DNA of 64,000 bases, from positions 186,001 through 250,000 of the forward strand of contig NZ_VHLL01000001.1 in assembly GCF_025384765.1 (NCBI RefSeq), written 5' to 3'. Position numbers and translations under genes: made by a program. Within the stretch, counting starts at the first letter, position 1, and each line of letters starts with the position of its first letter. This DNA comes from Methanoculleus formosensis (GTDB lineage Archaea > Halobacteriota > Methanomicrobia > Methanomicrobiales > Methanoculleaceae). Positions 41,774 through 49,924 of the stretch are shown one piece after another. The notes under the pieces are model-generated. The model was given only the letters and a program-made list of their open reading frames with translations. It was not told the origin of the DNA and did not search any database.

Positions 41774-42712
41774 ATGAAGGCAGTGGTGATCGCGCTCGGC
41801 GGCAATGCCATCCTGCAGCACCGGGAGACGGGGACGGCAAAAGAGCAGCTTGCGAACGTGCAAAAGGCAGCGCGGCAGATCGCAATGATCGCAGGCGAAG
41901 GCTGTGCCGTCGCCGTCACCCATGGGAACGGGCCGCAGGTGGGCGATATCCTCCTCAAGAACGAACTCGCAAAAGAGACCCTCCCACCGATGCCGCTCGA
42001 TATCTGTGGGGCGGAGAGCCAGGGGATGATCGGCTACATGCTCCAGCAGTCGCTCGGGGAGGCGCTCCGGAAGGCGGGGATCGACCGCCCGGTCGCGACG
42101 GTGCTCACCCAGACCCTGGTCGACGGCGACGATCCGGCATTTACGAACCCTGAAAAACCCATCGGCCCGTTCTACACCCAGGTGCAGGCGAGGAGGCTCC
42201 GGGAGGAGAAGGGCTGGCGGATGGTCGAGATCCCGGGTCGGGGTTACCGGAGGGTTGTCCCCTCCCCACGCCCGGTCGCCCTCGTGGAGGAGCGGGCGAT
42301 CGCCCGTCTCTTCTCCACCGGGACGATCGTGATCGCCGCGGGCGGCGGAGGCGTTCCGGTGGTCGCGGACAGCAAAGGCGCCCTCAGGGGTGTCGAGGGG
42401 GTCGTGGACAAGGATCTCACCGCAGCCCTCCTTGCCCGGCTCGTCGGTGCCGACGACCTCCTGATCCTGACCGACGTCGAGCGTGTCGCCCTGAACTACG
42501 GTCGGCCGGACCAGCAGGAGATCGCTGAGATGACGGCCAGCGAAGCGCGGGCCCACCTCGCGGCGAGGCATTTCCCTCCCGGGACGATGGGGCCGAAGAT
42601 CAGGGCGGCTCTCAATTTCCTCGAAGCCGGAGGGGAGCGGGCGACCATCGCGCCCCTCGAGGGTGCTTACCGGGCGCTTTCCGGACGAGCGGGAACCCGG
42701 ATCCGCCCGTGA
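41774..42712 (+). CDS. arcC: Carbamate kinase
   Basis: 312 residues, standard length. Start KAVVIALGGNAIL, the conserved VTHGNGPQVGD, substrate loop ESQGMIGYMLQQ, CAGGGG-equivalent IAAGGGGVPVV, VDKDLTAALLA, and ILTDVERV near the end with FPPGTMGPKI. The enzyme transfers phosphate from carbamoyl phosphate to ADP. Coupled to the arginine deiminase-like gene, it suggests ATP gain or nitrogen release from arginine, unusual for a hydrogenotrophic methanogen; alternatively it works in carbamoyl phosphate supply. Confidence 0.95.
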   Translation: MKAVVIALGGNAILQHRETGTAKEQLANVQKAARQIAMIAGEGCAVAVTHGNGPQVGDILLKNELAKETLPPMPLDICGAESQGMIGYMLQQSLGEALRKAGIDRPVATVLTQTLVDGDDPAFTNPEKPIGPFYTQVQARRLREEKGWRMVEIPGRGYRRVVPSPRPVALVEERAIARLFSTGTIVIAAGGGGVPVVADSKGALRGVEGVVDKDLTAALLARLVGADDLLILTDVERVALNYGRPDQQEIAEMTASEARAHLAARHFPPGTMGPKIRAALNFLEAGGERATIAPLEGAYRALSGRAGTRIRP

Positions 42713-42730
42713 CCTGTCCCTCGCCCCAAC

Positions 42731-42740
42731 GTATATATAT
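42731..42740 (+). promoter_or_regulatory. TATA box upstream of the glycine-rich membrane protein gene
   Basis: GTATATATAT stands 35-44 bases before the ATG at 42775; a GGTGATGG ribosome site at 42761-42768 follows. Distances fit a standard archaeal promoter with a short leader. Confidence 0.65.
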
Positions 42741-42774
42741 CACGTCTCCGAATCCCCGGCGGTGATGGATTAAT

Positions 42775-43113
42775 ATGGCGGATAACTTCTGGGCCGGCGT
42801 CATCGTCGGGTGGCTCGTGGGACTTGTTCTCGGCTTCCTGCTGCCGGTCATCGGGCCGCTCGTCGGCGGGTTCGTCGCCGGGTGGATGGTCAGGGGCGGG
42901 ATAGGGAACGGTGCGAAGGCCGGGCTGTTTGCCGGCATCCTCGGTGCTATCGTCATCGCGGTGCTGCTCATCATCGGCGGCACGGTTCTCCTCGGGGCGT
43001 TCGGGTTCATCGCGGGCCTTGGAACGTCGCTCGTCATCATCGTGGCGGCGTTCGTCTACCAGGGCCTTCTCTCCCTGATCGGCGGCGTCATCGCCGGGGC
43101 GATACGGCGGTAA
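42775..43113 (+). CDS. Glycine-rich membrane protein (DUF5518-like), copy 1
   Basis: 112 residues, three to four membrane helices with glycine-zipper repeats (GVIVGWLVGLVLGFLLPVIG, GPLVGGFVAGWMVRGGIGNG, AGLFAGILGAIVIAVLLIIG, LLSLIGGVIAGAIRR). Proteins of this sort are common in haloarchaea and methanogens and have no assigned function. It is followed by a second protein of like composition, so the two are probably ancient duplicates. Confidence 0.8.
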   Translation: MADNFWAGVIVGWLVGLVLGFLLPVIGPLVGGFVAGWMVRGGIGNGAKAGLFAGILGAIVIAVLLIIGGTVLLGAFGFIAGLGTSLVIIVAAFVYQGLLSLIGGVIAGAIRR

Positions 43114-43169
43114 CTGGAGGTCGAACGCCGAGGGCCTTCTCCCCGGCCCTTCTCGTTTCGGAGGCGAGG

Positions 43170-43544
43170 TTGGCGAAACAGGACGCTCCCTACTGGCTTT
43201 CTCCGCTTGTAGGCATCATATTCATGCTCTTCATCAGCCCGTTCTTTCCGGTAGGGGGACCGATCGTCGGAGGGGCCATCGGCGGCTATCTAGGGCCTCC
43301 GGGGGCGGTCCGGGGCGCGCTCGGCGGACTTATCGGCGGGCTCGTCGTCGCCGCGATCTTCTCGGTCGTCGCCGTCGTCGGCGGGACAGCGGTCCTCGGC
43401 CCTCTCGGCACTCTCCTCGGCCTCGGGGTAGCCGTCCTCCTCTTCGCCCTCGCCCTCTATTTCGGCCTTCTCGGCGCCGTCGGCGGCGCGATCGGCGGGG
43501 CGCTGAAAGCGTGGACGGTCTCGAACCGCAGGGCTGCGTGGTGA
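43170..43544 (+). CDS. Glycine-rich membrane protein, copy 2
   Basis: 124 residues if TTG at 43170 is the start; GGAGG lies six bases upstream at 43160. It begins AKQDAPYWLSPLVGIIFMLF. Helices: SPLVGIIFMLFISPFFPVGG, then GPIVGGAIGGYLGPPGAVRG, and GGLIGGLVVAAIFSVVAVVG. The GP-(L/I)-VGG-x2-(A/G)GW/Y core recalls the preceding gene, indicating duplication. No charged transport residues are seen. Function unknown. Confidence 0.7.
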   Translation: MAKQDAPYWLSPLVGIIFMLFISPFFPVGGPIVGGAIGGYLGPPGAVRGALGGLIGGLVVAAIFSVVAVVGGTAVLGPLGTLLGLGVAVLLFALALYFGLLGAVGGAIGGALKAWTVSNRRAAW

Positions 43545-43753
43545 TCTCTCCGGCCCCTCCCGGGGCCTCACCGCGATCCGGGAGCGGCACGTCCTGAGGT
43601 GGGGGGACCGGAAAGCCGGCAGACCCGCCCCTCCCGAAGAATATAATCGCGGCATACGGCACGATCCGGGCGAGGGTCTGGCGTATCCTCTCCGGTGCCG
43701 TTCGGAGTAAAGGAGTCGCGGGTAGCGACAGTGTTCTTATCTGCGCTCACAGC

Positions 43754-43769
43754 GTATATCCTTATAACG
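43754..43769 (+). promoter_or_regulatory. Promoter of the MFS exporter gene
   Basis: GTATATCCTTATAACG is the AT-richest stretch between 43545 and 43791. Its centre is about 30 bases upstream of ATG 43792, with AAGGAATCGGGG between as the ribosome site. Confidence 0.5.
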
Positions 43770-43791
43770 CATACCCGGGAAGGAATCGGGG

Positions 43792-45189
43792 ATGTTTCAG
43801 GGGCACGATACCGTGGAGCAGGAAGAAAACAAGCCGTATTCAAGAAGATTTATCCTGATCCTCATCACCGCCGTCACGTTCCTCAACCCGTTCACGGGCT
43901 CCGCGATCAACCTCGCCCTGCCCGCCATCGGGGCTGAGTTCACTGCCGACGCCGCCATGCTCGCCTGGGTCGCCAGTGCCTACCTCCTCTCGTCGGTCAT
44001 CTTCCTCCTCCCGGCGGGGAGGCTCGGCGACACCCGGGGGAGAGTCACCGTCTTCCTGCTCGGGGTCGTCGTCTTCACCGCCGGCTCCATCCTCACCATC
44101 TTCACGCCCACGTTCGAGCTGCTCCTCGCCTTCCGGTTCCTGCAGGGGATCGGCGGCGCCATGATCTACGCAAACAGCGTGGCCCTGATCACCCAGCTCT
44201 TTCCTCCCGGCGAACGCGGCACCGCCATCGGGCTGAATGTCACCGCCACCTACGCCGGGCTCTCGCTCGGGCCGTTTCTCGGGGGCGCCCTGACTCAGTT
44301 CTTCGGCTGGCGGAGCATCTTCGTCCTGACCATGCTCATCGCCATCCCGTCCCTCCTCTACGCCGGGAAGTACCCGGCGTTCCTGAACGAGCGGCGCGAC
44401 GAGCGCTTCGACATCCCCGGGACGGTCATCTCCTCCGTCCTGATCCTCTGTCTCTTCCTGGGCCTGGCCCGGGCGACCACCCCGGCCGGCGTGGTGCTCC
44501 TCGTGGCGGTCGTCCTGCTCGGGGTGATCCTGATCCGGGTGGAGCAGCAGCAGCCCTGCCCCATCCTCCCGGTCCCGCTGCTTGTGTCGAACCGGGTCTT
44601 TGCCGCCTCGAACGGTGCAGCCCTGATCAACTACAGCGCCACGTATGCGGTCGGATTCCTCCTCTCCCTCTACCTCCAGTACGTCCGGGGCTACGAACCC
44701 GTCGCCGCGGGCACCCTGCTCCTGGTCCAGCCGGTGATCATGGCCTTCGTCGCCCCGATCTCCGGCCGCCTCGCCGACCGGATACAGCCCGGGCACGTCG
44801 CCTCGGTGGGGATGGCGCTCTCGGGCGCGGCACTCTTCGGCTTCTTCTTCCTCTCCCCGACGACGCCGGTCGCCGCGATCGTCGCCCTCCTGGTCCTGCT
44901 GGGCGTGGGGGTCGGGCTCTTCTCGTCCCCGAACACCACCGCCATCATGGGCTCCGTTACGAGGCGGGATTACGGGTGCGCATCTGCGATGACGGCGATG
45001 ATGCGGTCGCTCGGGATGATGCTCAGCATGGGAGCGGTCCTGGTGGTCTTTGCGGTCGTCATGGGGTCGACCGTCGTCACGCCGACGACATTCCCGGACT
45101 TTCTGTTGAGCCTGCGGCTGATCTTCCTCGCACTCGCGGTCCTCTCGGTCTTCGGGGTCGTTCTCTCGCTCCGCAGGAACAAATCGTGA
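43792..45189 (+). CDS. MFS transporter of the DHA2/EmrB-QacA drug:H+ antiporter type
   Basis: 465 residues, about 14 membrane segments. Motif A GRLGDTRGRVTVFLLG follows helix 2, and motif C-like GLNVTATYAGLSLGPFLGG lies in helix 5, the mark of antiporters. FLNPFTGSAINLALPAIGAE at the N-terminus is the family D1 motif with Asn in the place of the usual Asp (NVALP/DxxIVNVALP type). These proteins export hydrophobic compounds. It is alone with its own promoter; no adjacent TetR- or MarR-type regulator is seen. Confidence 0.92.
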   Translation: MFQGHDTVEQEENKPYSRRFILILITAVTFLNPFTGSAINLALPAIGAEFTADAAMLAWVASAYLLSSVIFLLPAGRLGDTRGRVTVFLLGVVVFTAGSILTIFTPTFELLLAFRFLQGIGGAMIYANSVALITQLFPPGERGTAIGLNVTATYAGLSLGPFLGGALTQFFGWRSIFVLTMLIAIPSLLYAGKYPAFLNERRDERFDIPGTVISSVLILCLFLGLARATTPAGVVLLVAVVLLGVILIRVEQQQPCPILPVPLLVSNRVFAASNGAALINYSATYAVGFLLSLYLQYVRGYEPVAAGTLLLVQPVIMAFVAPISGRLADRIQPGHVASVGMALSGAALFGFFFLSPTTPVAAIVALLVLLGVGVGLFSSPNTTAIMGSVTRRDYGCASAMTAMMRSLGMMLSMGAVLVVFAVVMGSTVVTPTTFPDFLLSLRLIFLALAVLSVFGVVLSLRRNKS

Positions 45190-45276
45190 TGAGGGGCTCT
45201 GAGGCCCCCGAACAAACCCTCCTGAATCGAAAAGGAAGCGTTAAACCTCTCGCCGTCCTGTCTTCTTCTTGAAGAG

Positions 45277-46896
45277 ATGGAGATCGTCATCGGGAAGGAC
45301 GGCGACCGCGACGTCGCCGTCGACGCCCAGGAACTGGTCACGGGAAGGACCTGCATCATCGCGCAGTCCGGTGCCGGAAAGAGCTGGAGCATCGCGGTCA
45401 TCTGCGAGCAGCTCCTGCAGGCGCGGGTGGGGTTCTGTCTCATCGATACGGAGGGGGAGTACTCCTCGCTCAGGGACAGGTTCCACCTCCTCTGGATCGG
45501 TTCCGGCGACGACTGCGACATCGATATCGAGCGGGCGAACCTCCGGGAGCTGATGCATAACGCGATCTGCTCCCGGACGGCGGTGATCTTCGACGTCTCG
45601 GAGACCGATATGCGGGAGAAGGTGACTCTCCTCGCCGATCTCCTCTACGATCTGGAGAGCGGGCTCAAGAAACCCTTCCTGCTGATCGTGGAGGAGGCGG
45701 ACAAGTTCATCCCCCAGTCCGGCGAGTCCATCAAGAAGATCGAGGAGATATCCCGCCGGGGGCGCAAACGCGGGCTCGGGATGCTGGTCGCGACCCAGCG
45801 CCCGTCGCTCGTGACGAAGAACGTCCTCTCGCAGTGCAACAACCAGATCATCGGGAAACTCTCGATAGAAAATGACTTGAAAGCGGTCGGCCTCTTCTTT
45901 TCGTCCCGTAAAGAGGTCGCGGAACTCGCCGAACTCGAACCCGGGGAGTTCTTCGTGATGGGCAGCCTCTCCCGCGAGAAGGTGAAGATGCGGTTCCGCG
46001 ACCGGCTCTGCGAGCACCGGGGGCTGACGCCGAAACTCGTCCCGGCGCGGCCGGTCCGGCCGGCCGAGGCACCCCGTGCGGAACCGGCCCACACCGAGCC
46101 GGCCCGCGCGAAGCCGTGCGACCCCGAGGAGAGCCGCCGGGAAAGCACGGATTCGCCGCAGGCCGCCGCGAATGCGGTCATCCCGGTGCTGCTCCGCGAA
46201 GAAGCGCTCGATATCGCGAAAGGGAAACGGAAGCGCCGGTTCCTGATCCTTGAGCCGGAAGAGCGGATCGTCTCCGGGGAGCGGGTTTACCGCCCGCTCC
46301 ACCGGATCGATATCCGTTACATCGGTGGAATTCTCCGGAGAGCGACGAAGACGGCGTCGTTTCTCATCGACGGGCCTACCGGCTGCATCGTCGAGATGGA
46401 TCGCGGCTTAAAGGTCCGGCCGGGGTTCTCGGAACTCCTGGGGCTCGACGAGGCCGCGGTGAGGGTTGTTTCCGGGCTTGCGAACGGCGGCTCGACCCTG
46501 ACCGAGATCGAGGCCGATACCCACCTTCCTCCGGCCGCGGTGAAGAAGGCGATAAAGAGCCTTGCCGGTGCGAAACTCATCACGGAGATGAAGACGGTGG
46601 GCGACACGACGGTTTACGTCCCCCTGCTCGCGGAAGACGTCCCCGCGTTCTCCTCTCTCCGCCCGGGGTCGGTCGACCTCTCGATGGAGCCCCTCCGCGA
46701 AGAGCCTCTCGAGGCGAAGGCCACGGAGTCGTCCCTCCGGACGGTCATCAAAGGGCTCGAACCCACGGCGGAGATCGTGGGGTTCGATACGATTTACTAC
46801 CCGGTCTACCTGATCCGGTTCGCCTCAGAGCGGGGAGAGCGCTCGCTCGTCCTCGATGGGTGTACGGGGAGAGAACTGCTCTTCCCCGGGTCGTGA
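45277..46896 (+). CDS. HerA/VirB4-like ATPase with C-terminal winged-helix region
   Basis: 539 residues. Walker A IIAQSGAGKSWSIAV, Walker B PFLLIVEEADKF and arginine-finger region SRRGRKRGLGMLVATQRPS, a HerA-type signature with GMLVATQRP as sensor. A proline-, alanine- and glutamate-rich linker (about 252-300) separates the ATPase from a C-terminal part that includes a winged helix (LTEIEADTHLPPAAVKKAIK). HerA forms hexameric DNA-translocating rings with NurA in end resection, but no nurA, mre11 or rad50 lies near and the C-terminus is atypical. DNA or protein substrate is unknown. The gene precedes the rubredoxins by 82 bases. Confidence 0.85.
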   Translation: MEIVIGKDGDRDVAVDAQELVTGRTCIIAQSGAGKSWSIAVICEQLLQARVGFCLIDTEGEYSSLRDRFHLLWIGSGDDCDIDIERANLRELMHNAICSRTAVIFDVSETDMREKVTLLADLLYDLESGLKKPFLLIVEEADKFIPQSGESIKKIEEISRRGRKRGLGMLVATQRPSLVTKNVLSQCNNQIIGKLSIENDLKAVGLFFSSRKEVAELAELEPGEFFVMGSLSREKVKMRFRDRLCEHRGLTPKLVPARPVRPAEAPRAEPAHTEPARAKPCDPEESRRESTDSPQAAANAVIPVLLREEALDIAKGKRKRRFLILEPEERIVSGERVYRPLHRIDIRYIGGILRRATKTASFLIDGPTGCIVEMDRGLKVRPGFSELLGLDEAAVRVVSGLANGGSTLTEIEADTHLPPAAVKKAIKSLAGAKLITEMKTVGDTTVYVPLLAEDVPAFSSLRPGSVDLSMEPLREEPLEAKATESSLRTVIKGLEPTAEIVGFDTIYYPVYLIRFASERGERSLVLDGCTGRELLFPGS

Positions 46897-46910
46897 CCGG
46901 AGCGCTTATC
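46895..46910. repeat. Duplicated upstream element of rubredoxin 1
   Basis: GACCGGAGCGCTTATC occurs here and again at 47285-47300, followed each time by a CTC-G-GGG segment, in the same relation to each rubredoxin gene. It is evidence that the duplication included the upstream region. AGCGCT within it is a palindrome and could be a regulator site, but a TATA box is not evident. Confidence 0.7.
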
Positions 46911-46978
46911 GCTCTGCGGGTGAGATGATCGTATGCCCTGCCGCCCTCGCGGCCGGTGGGCGATGAGGTGAAGAAGCA

Positions 46979-47137
46979 ATGGATTCATACCGCTGCATGC
47001 TGTGCAGCTACGTCTACAACCCCGCTCTCGGGGATACCGCCCATGGTGTTGAGGCCGGGACGGCGTTTGAAGACCTGCCCGAGACCTGGAAATGCCCCCG
47101 GTGCGGTGCGCCGAAGAGCCGTTTCAAGAAGGTCTAG
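46979..47137 (+). CDS. Rubredoxin 1
   Basis: 52 residues with the two iron knuckles CMLCSYVYNPALGD and CPRCGAPKSRF, separated by the conserved FEDLPETWKCP. Rubredoxins are small cytoplasmic one-electron carriers with an Fe(SCys)4 centre that feed rubrerythrin, peroxiredoxin-type and flavodiiron enzymes. ATG at 46979 follows GAGGTG by eight bases. The next gene is a near copy, including the upstream sequence. It probably serves the redox genes at 5719-10617. Confidence 0.97.
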   Translation: MDSYRCMLCSYVYNPALGDTAHGVEAGTAFEDLPETWKCPRCGAPKSRFKKV

Positions 47138-47284
47138 GGGAGAGCCGTTCCCTGGCCGGACCTCGTTCTTTTCTTCCGGTGATCACCATCGGTCAGCGTA
47201 TGCTCCCCCCTCGCCTGAACCGGGAACCCCCGTCTCGAAGGGCGATTCGCCTTCGGCGGGCTTAACGGTATCCCGAGGCCCCTC

Positions 47285-47300
47285 GACCGGAGCGCTTATC
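47285..47300. repeat. Duplicated upstream element of rubredoxin 2
   Basis: Second copy of GACCGGAGCGCTTATC, identical over 16 bases to 46895-46910 and set about 80 bases before the second rubredoxin start. Confidence 0.7.
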
Positions 47301-47367
47301 ACTCGGGGGGCACATGGGTGCCGTGCCCCGATCGACGCTCTGGTCGGGCGGTGAGGTGAAGGAAGAG

Positions 47368-47529
47368 ATGATGGATTCATACCGGTGCGGACTCTGCGGC
47401 TACGTCTACAATCCGCGGGCGGGCGAGCCCGGCAGTAATGTCGCGCCCCGCACAGAGTTTGGGGACCTGCCCGAGACCTGGGCATGCTCCCGGTGCGGTG
47501 CGGAGAAGAACCTGTTTCGGAAGGTGTAA
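47368..47529 (+). CDS. Rubredoxin 2
   Basis: 53 residues from ATG at 47368 (or 52 from ATG at 47371). Starts MMDSYRCGLCGYVYNPRAGE and has CSRCGAEKNLFRKV at the end, so both iron knuckles are kept, and GDLPETWACS matches rubredoxin 1. The acidic loop between knuckles differs (PGSNVAPRTEF versus AHGVEAGTAF), suggesting different partners. Ribosome site GAGGTG is nine bases upstream. Tandem rubredoxin genes are known in other anaerobes. Confidence 0.97.
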   Translation: MMDSYRCGLCGYVYNPRAGEPGSNVAPRTEFGDLPETWACSRCGAEKNLFRKV

Positions 47530-47570
47530 GGGCAGGTTCGGGGCTCTGAACCTCTCTTACACCCTTTTGC

Positions 47571-48620
47571 CTATCGCATAAAGACGTGAACCGCAGAGGC
47601 CTTGAAAGTGACGTAAGCCTCTTTTCCCTCGGCGAGATCCAGGCGGGCGATGCTCTGCCGGGTCAGGACGGCGACGAAGGGCACCCCGGTCTCCACCACG
47701 ACCCGTGAGAAGATACCGTTCTGCCGCACCTCCGTCACCGTGCCCGGGAAGGCGTTTATGGCGCTCGATTCAAAAGGCTCGCGGGAGACGATCACCTCCT
47801 CGGGCCGGATGCCGAGACAGACGTCTCCCTCGACATCGGTTGCGGTCCGGATACTGATGCCGCCGAGATCGATGACCGTCTCCCCGTTCTGGATCCTTGA
47901 GACCCCGTAGAAGACGTTCTCCATGCCGGTGAAGGCGGCGACGAACTCGGTGGCCGGTCTCCGGAAGACCTCGTCGGGCGTACCTACCTGGACGACCTTC
48001 CCGTCCTGCATCACCGCGACCCGGTCGGCGAGGGCGAAGACGTCCTCGAAGTGGTGGGTGATGTGGACGACCGTCGTCCCGGTTGCCCGGTGGACGGCTT
48101 TCAGCTCCTTTCGGAACCGGTCGCGGGTACCGGTGTCGAGCGCCGAGAGCGGTTCGTCGAGGAGCAGGATCCGGGGCCGGAGAACGAGGGCTCGGGAGAT
48201 CGCCGCCCGCTGCTGTTCGCCGCCGGAGAGCGTCCCCGGCGTGCGCCCGAGGAGGTGGTCGATCCCGAGGAGGCCTGCGATCTCCTGGACGCTCTCCTGG
48301 ATCCGGGCGGGTTCGACCCCCCGCTGGAGGAGGCCGAACCCGATGTTCTCCTCGATCGTGAGGTGGGGGAAGAGCATGTAGTCCTGATAGACCATGCCGA
48401 CCCCCCGGTCCTTCGGGTCGGTGGCGGTCACATCGCGTCCGTCGAGGGTGATTGTTCCCGCATCGGGCGCGTAGATCCCCGCGATCGTCTCAAGGAGGAT
48501 CGTCTTCCCGGCGCCGGTCGGCCCGAGGATGATGAAGTACTCCCTCTCCGCGACGGTCAGGTTCACGTCGGTGAGCGTGAAATCTCCAAGGTGTTTGGAG
48601 AGCCCGGCGATCCTGAGCAT
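47571..48620 (-). CDS. Molybdate/tungstate ABC transporter ATP-binding protein
   Basis: 349 residues. Walker A LGPTGAGKTILLETI, Q loop MVYQDYMLFPHLTIEEN, signature LSGGEQQRAAISRALV, Walker B ILLLDEPLSALDTGTR, switch VVHITHHFEDVFALAD. The C-terminal third (about 290-349) is a TOBE/MOP-type domain (INAFPGTVTEVRQNGIFSRV), typical of ModC/WtpC. With the permease and binding protein upstream it forms a complete oxyanion importer. Tungstate or molybdate feeds formylmethanofuran dehydrogenase and formate dehydrogenase. It starts one base after the permease stop. Confidence 0.92.
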   Translation of the reverse strand: MLRIAGLSKHLGDFTLTDVNLTVAEREYFIILGPTGAGKTILLETIAGIYAPDAGTITLDGRDVTATDPKDRGVGMVYQDYMLFPHLTIEENIGFGLLQRGVEPARIQESVQEIAGLLGIDHLLGRTPGTLSGGEQQRAAISRALVLRPRILLLDEPLSALDTGTRDRFRKELKAVHRATGTTVVHITHHFEDVFALADRVAVMQDGKVVQVGTPDEVFRRPATEFVAAFTGMENVFYGVSRIQNGETVIDLGGISIRTATDVEGDVCLGIRPEEVIVSREPFESSAINAFPGTVTEVRQNGIFSRVVVETGVPFVAVLTRQSIARLDLAEGKEAYVTFKASAVHVFMR

Positions 48621-48621
48621 A

Positions 48622-49455
48622 TCAGAAGACCTCCCGTGTCCCGGAGTAGTGTTCGAAGACCGAGAGCGAGACCACCGATATGACGATGAGGATGACGGCG
48701 GCGGCGATGGCGAGGTCGAGGTCTCCGGTCGACATATTCAGGAAGAGCGCGATGGGCAGGGTCTCGGTCTTCATCTGGGTGGCTCCCGCGAGCATGAGGA
48801 CCGCACCGAACTCGCCGATGGACTTCGACCAGGTGATGACCAGACCCGCGATGAGGCCGTTTTTAGCGAGCGGGAGGGTGACCTGGCGGAACGCGCCCCA
48901 CTCGGTGCACCCGAGTGTCCGGGCGACATGTTCGTAGCGGGGGTTGATCGCCTCGAAGGCCGACCGGGTGATCCTGACCATGTAGGGGAGGTTGACGAAG
49001 AACTGGGCGACGATTATGCCGAGCGGGGTGTAGACGACGTCGAGCCCCCACCGGGAGAGCATCTGCCCAAAGGCTGAAGGGCCGTAGAAGATGAGCAGCG
49101 CCACGCCCGCGACGAGGGGCGGGAGGGCGAGCGGGATGTTGAAGATGGTGTTCGCTATTCTTTTGCCCGGAAACGAGAACCGGACGAGCGCGTAGGCGAC
49201 CGGCACGGCGGCGGTTACACAGAGGGTGGTGGAGATCGCGGAGGTGATGAGCGAGAGTTCGACGGCGAAGAGGATCTCGGGGGAGGTGAGACTCTCGATC
49301 AGGGCCGGGAGCGGCGGGTAGGCTACGAGACCGACGATGACGACGGCCATGTAGGCGATCACGCCGAAGAGGACGGCGAGAAAGAGCACCCTGAACGGTG
49401 TGGGGTGGGGGAGGGCATCCCGATTCGGGGGCATGGCCGACTTAAAAGGATGCAC
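48622..49455 (-). CDS. Molybdate/tungstate ABC transporter permease
   Basis: 277 residues, six membrane segments. The permease EAA loop is EAINPRYEHVARTLGCTEWG (about 176-195), close to the ModB/WtpB form. The first ATG (49455) overlaps the TrmO-like gene by 14 bases; an inner ATG at 49434 would give 270 residues and no overlap, and neither has a clear ribosome site. It is placed in the membrane to pass the anion from the binding protein at 49921-50745. Confidence 0.92.
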   Translation of the reverse strand: MHPFKSAMPPNRDALPHPTPFRVLFLAVLFGVIAYMAVVIVGLVAYPPLPALIESLTSPEILFAVELSLITSAISTTLCVTAAVPVAYALVRFSFPGKRIANTIFNIPLALPPLVAGVALLIFYGPSAFGQMLSRWGLDVVYTPLGIIVAQFFVNLPYMVRITRSAFEAINPRYEHVARTLGCTEWGAFRQVTLPLAKNGLIAGLVITWSKSIGEFGAVLMLAGATQMKTETLPIALFLNMSTGDLDLAIAAAVILIVISVVSLSVFEHYSGTREVF

Positions 49456-49924
49456 TCTGGTCTCTGATCCGTCCCACGTGCTGCGGCGTCACCCACCCGG
49501 AGGTCGCGCCCGGGATGCAGTCGAACGCCGGTATGTAGGGCTTGATGTCGAGGACTGGTGTCCCGTCCAGGAGGTCGAGCCCCTCGACGGTGAGCGTCGC
49601 ACCCTCGATCCCGGTCAACCGGACGACCGATATCCCGAGCCGGTTCGGGCGGTTGAAGTGCCGGGTGGCGAAGATGCCGTGCGGCTCCGCACCGTCGATG
49701 AGCGCCCGCTCGCTGAGTTCTTCGCCGGCGGCCCGGTGGAACCGATAGATGAGGATGATGTGGGAGAACTCCGCGAGGGCCGCAAGACCGTCCCGGAACT
49801 CAGGGTAGACCTCCACCGTCCCGCGGGCGGTGGAGAAGGCCGCCTGGATCGGGGTGGCGGCCGGATCGGAGAACGGCGTCCGGGCGATCCCGATGGCCCT
49901 GCAGGGGCACTCTGCACCGCTCAT
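49442..49924 (-). CDS. TrmO/TsaA-like (VirR-type) protein, copy embedded in the molybdate operon
   Basis: 160 residues with the TsaA beta-barrel motifs: ECPCRAIGIARTPFSDP, FSHIILIYRFHRA, HGIFATRHFNRPNRLGISVV, LDLLDGTPVLDIKPYIPAFD. In bacteria TrmO methylates N6-threonylcarbamoyladenosine in tRNA using SAM; archaeal copies are mostly unstudied. Start ATG at 49924 overlaps the binding-protein stop (ATGA), and the end overlaps or abuts the permease gene, so it is truly inside the ABC operon. The link between this protein and molybdate transport is unexplained. A paralogue lies at 50858-51340. Confidence 0.88.
   Translation of the reverse strand: MSGAECPCRAIGIARTPFSDPAATPIQAAFSTARGTVEVYPEFRDGLAALAEFSHIILIYRFHRAAGEELSERALIDGAEPHGIFATRHFNRPNRLGISVVRLTGIEGATLTVEGLDLLDGTPVLDIKPYIPAFDCIPGATSGWVTPQHVGRIRDQSASF

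Noticed and set aside
42775-43544. Glycine-rich membrane proteins as gas vesicle or phage holin genes
   Set aside because: Glycine-zipper helices alone are not diagnostic, and no other phage or gas vesicle gene lies nearby.
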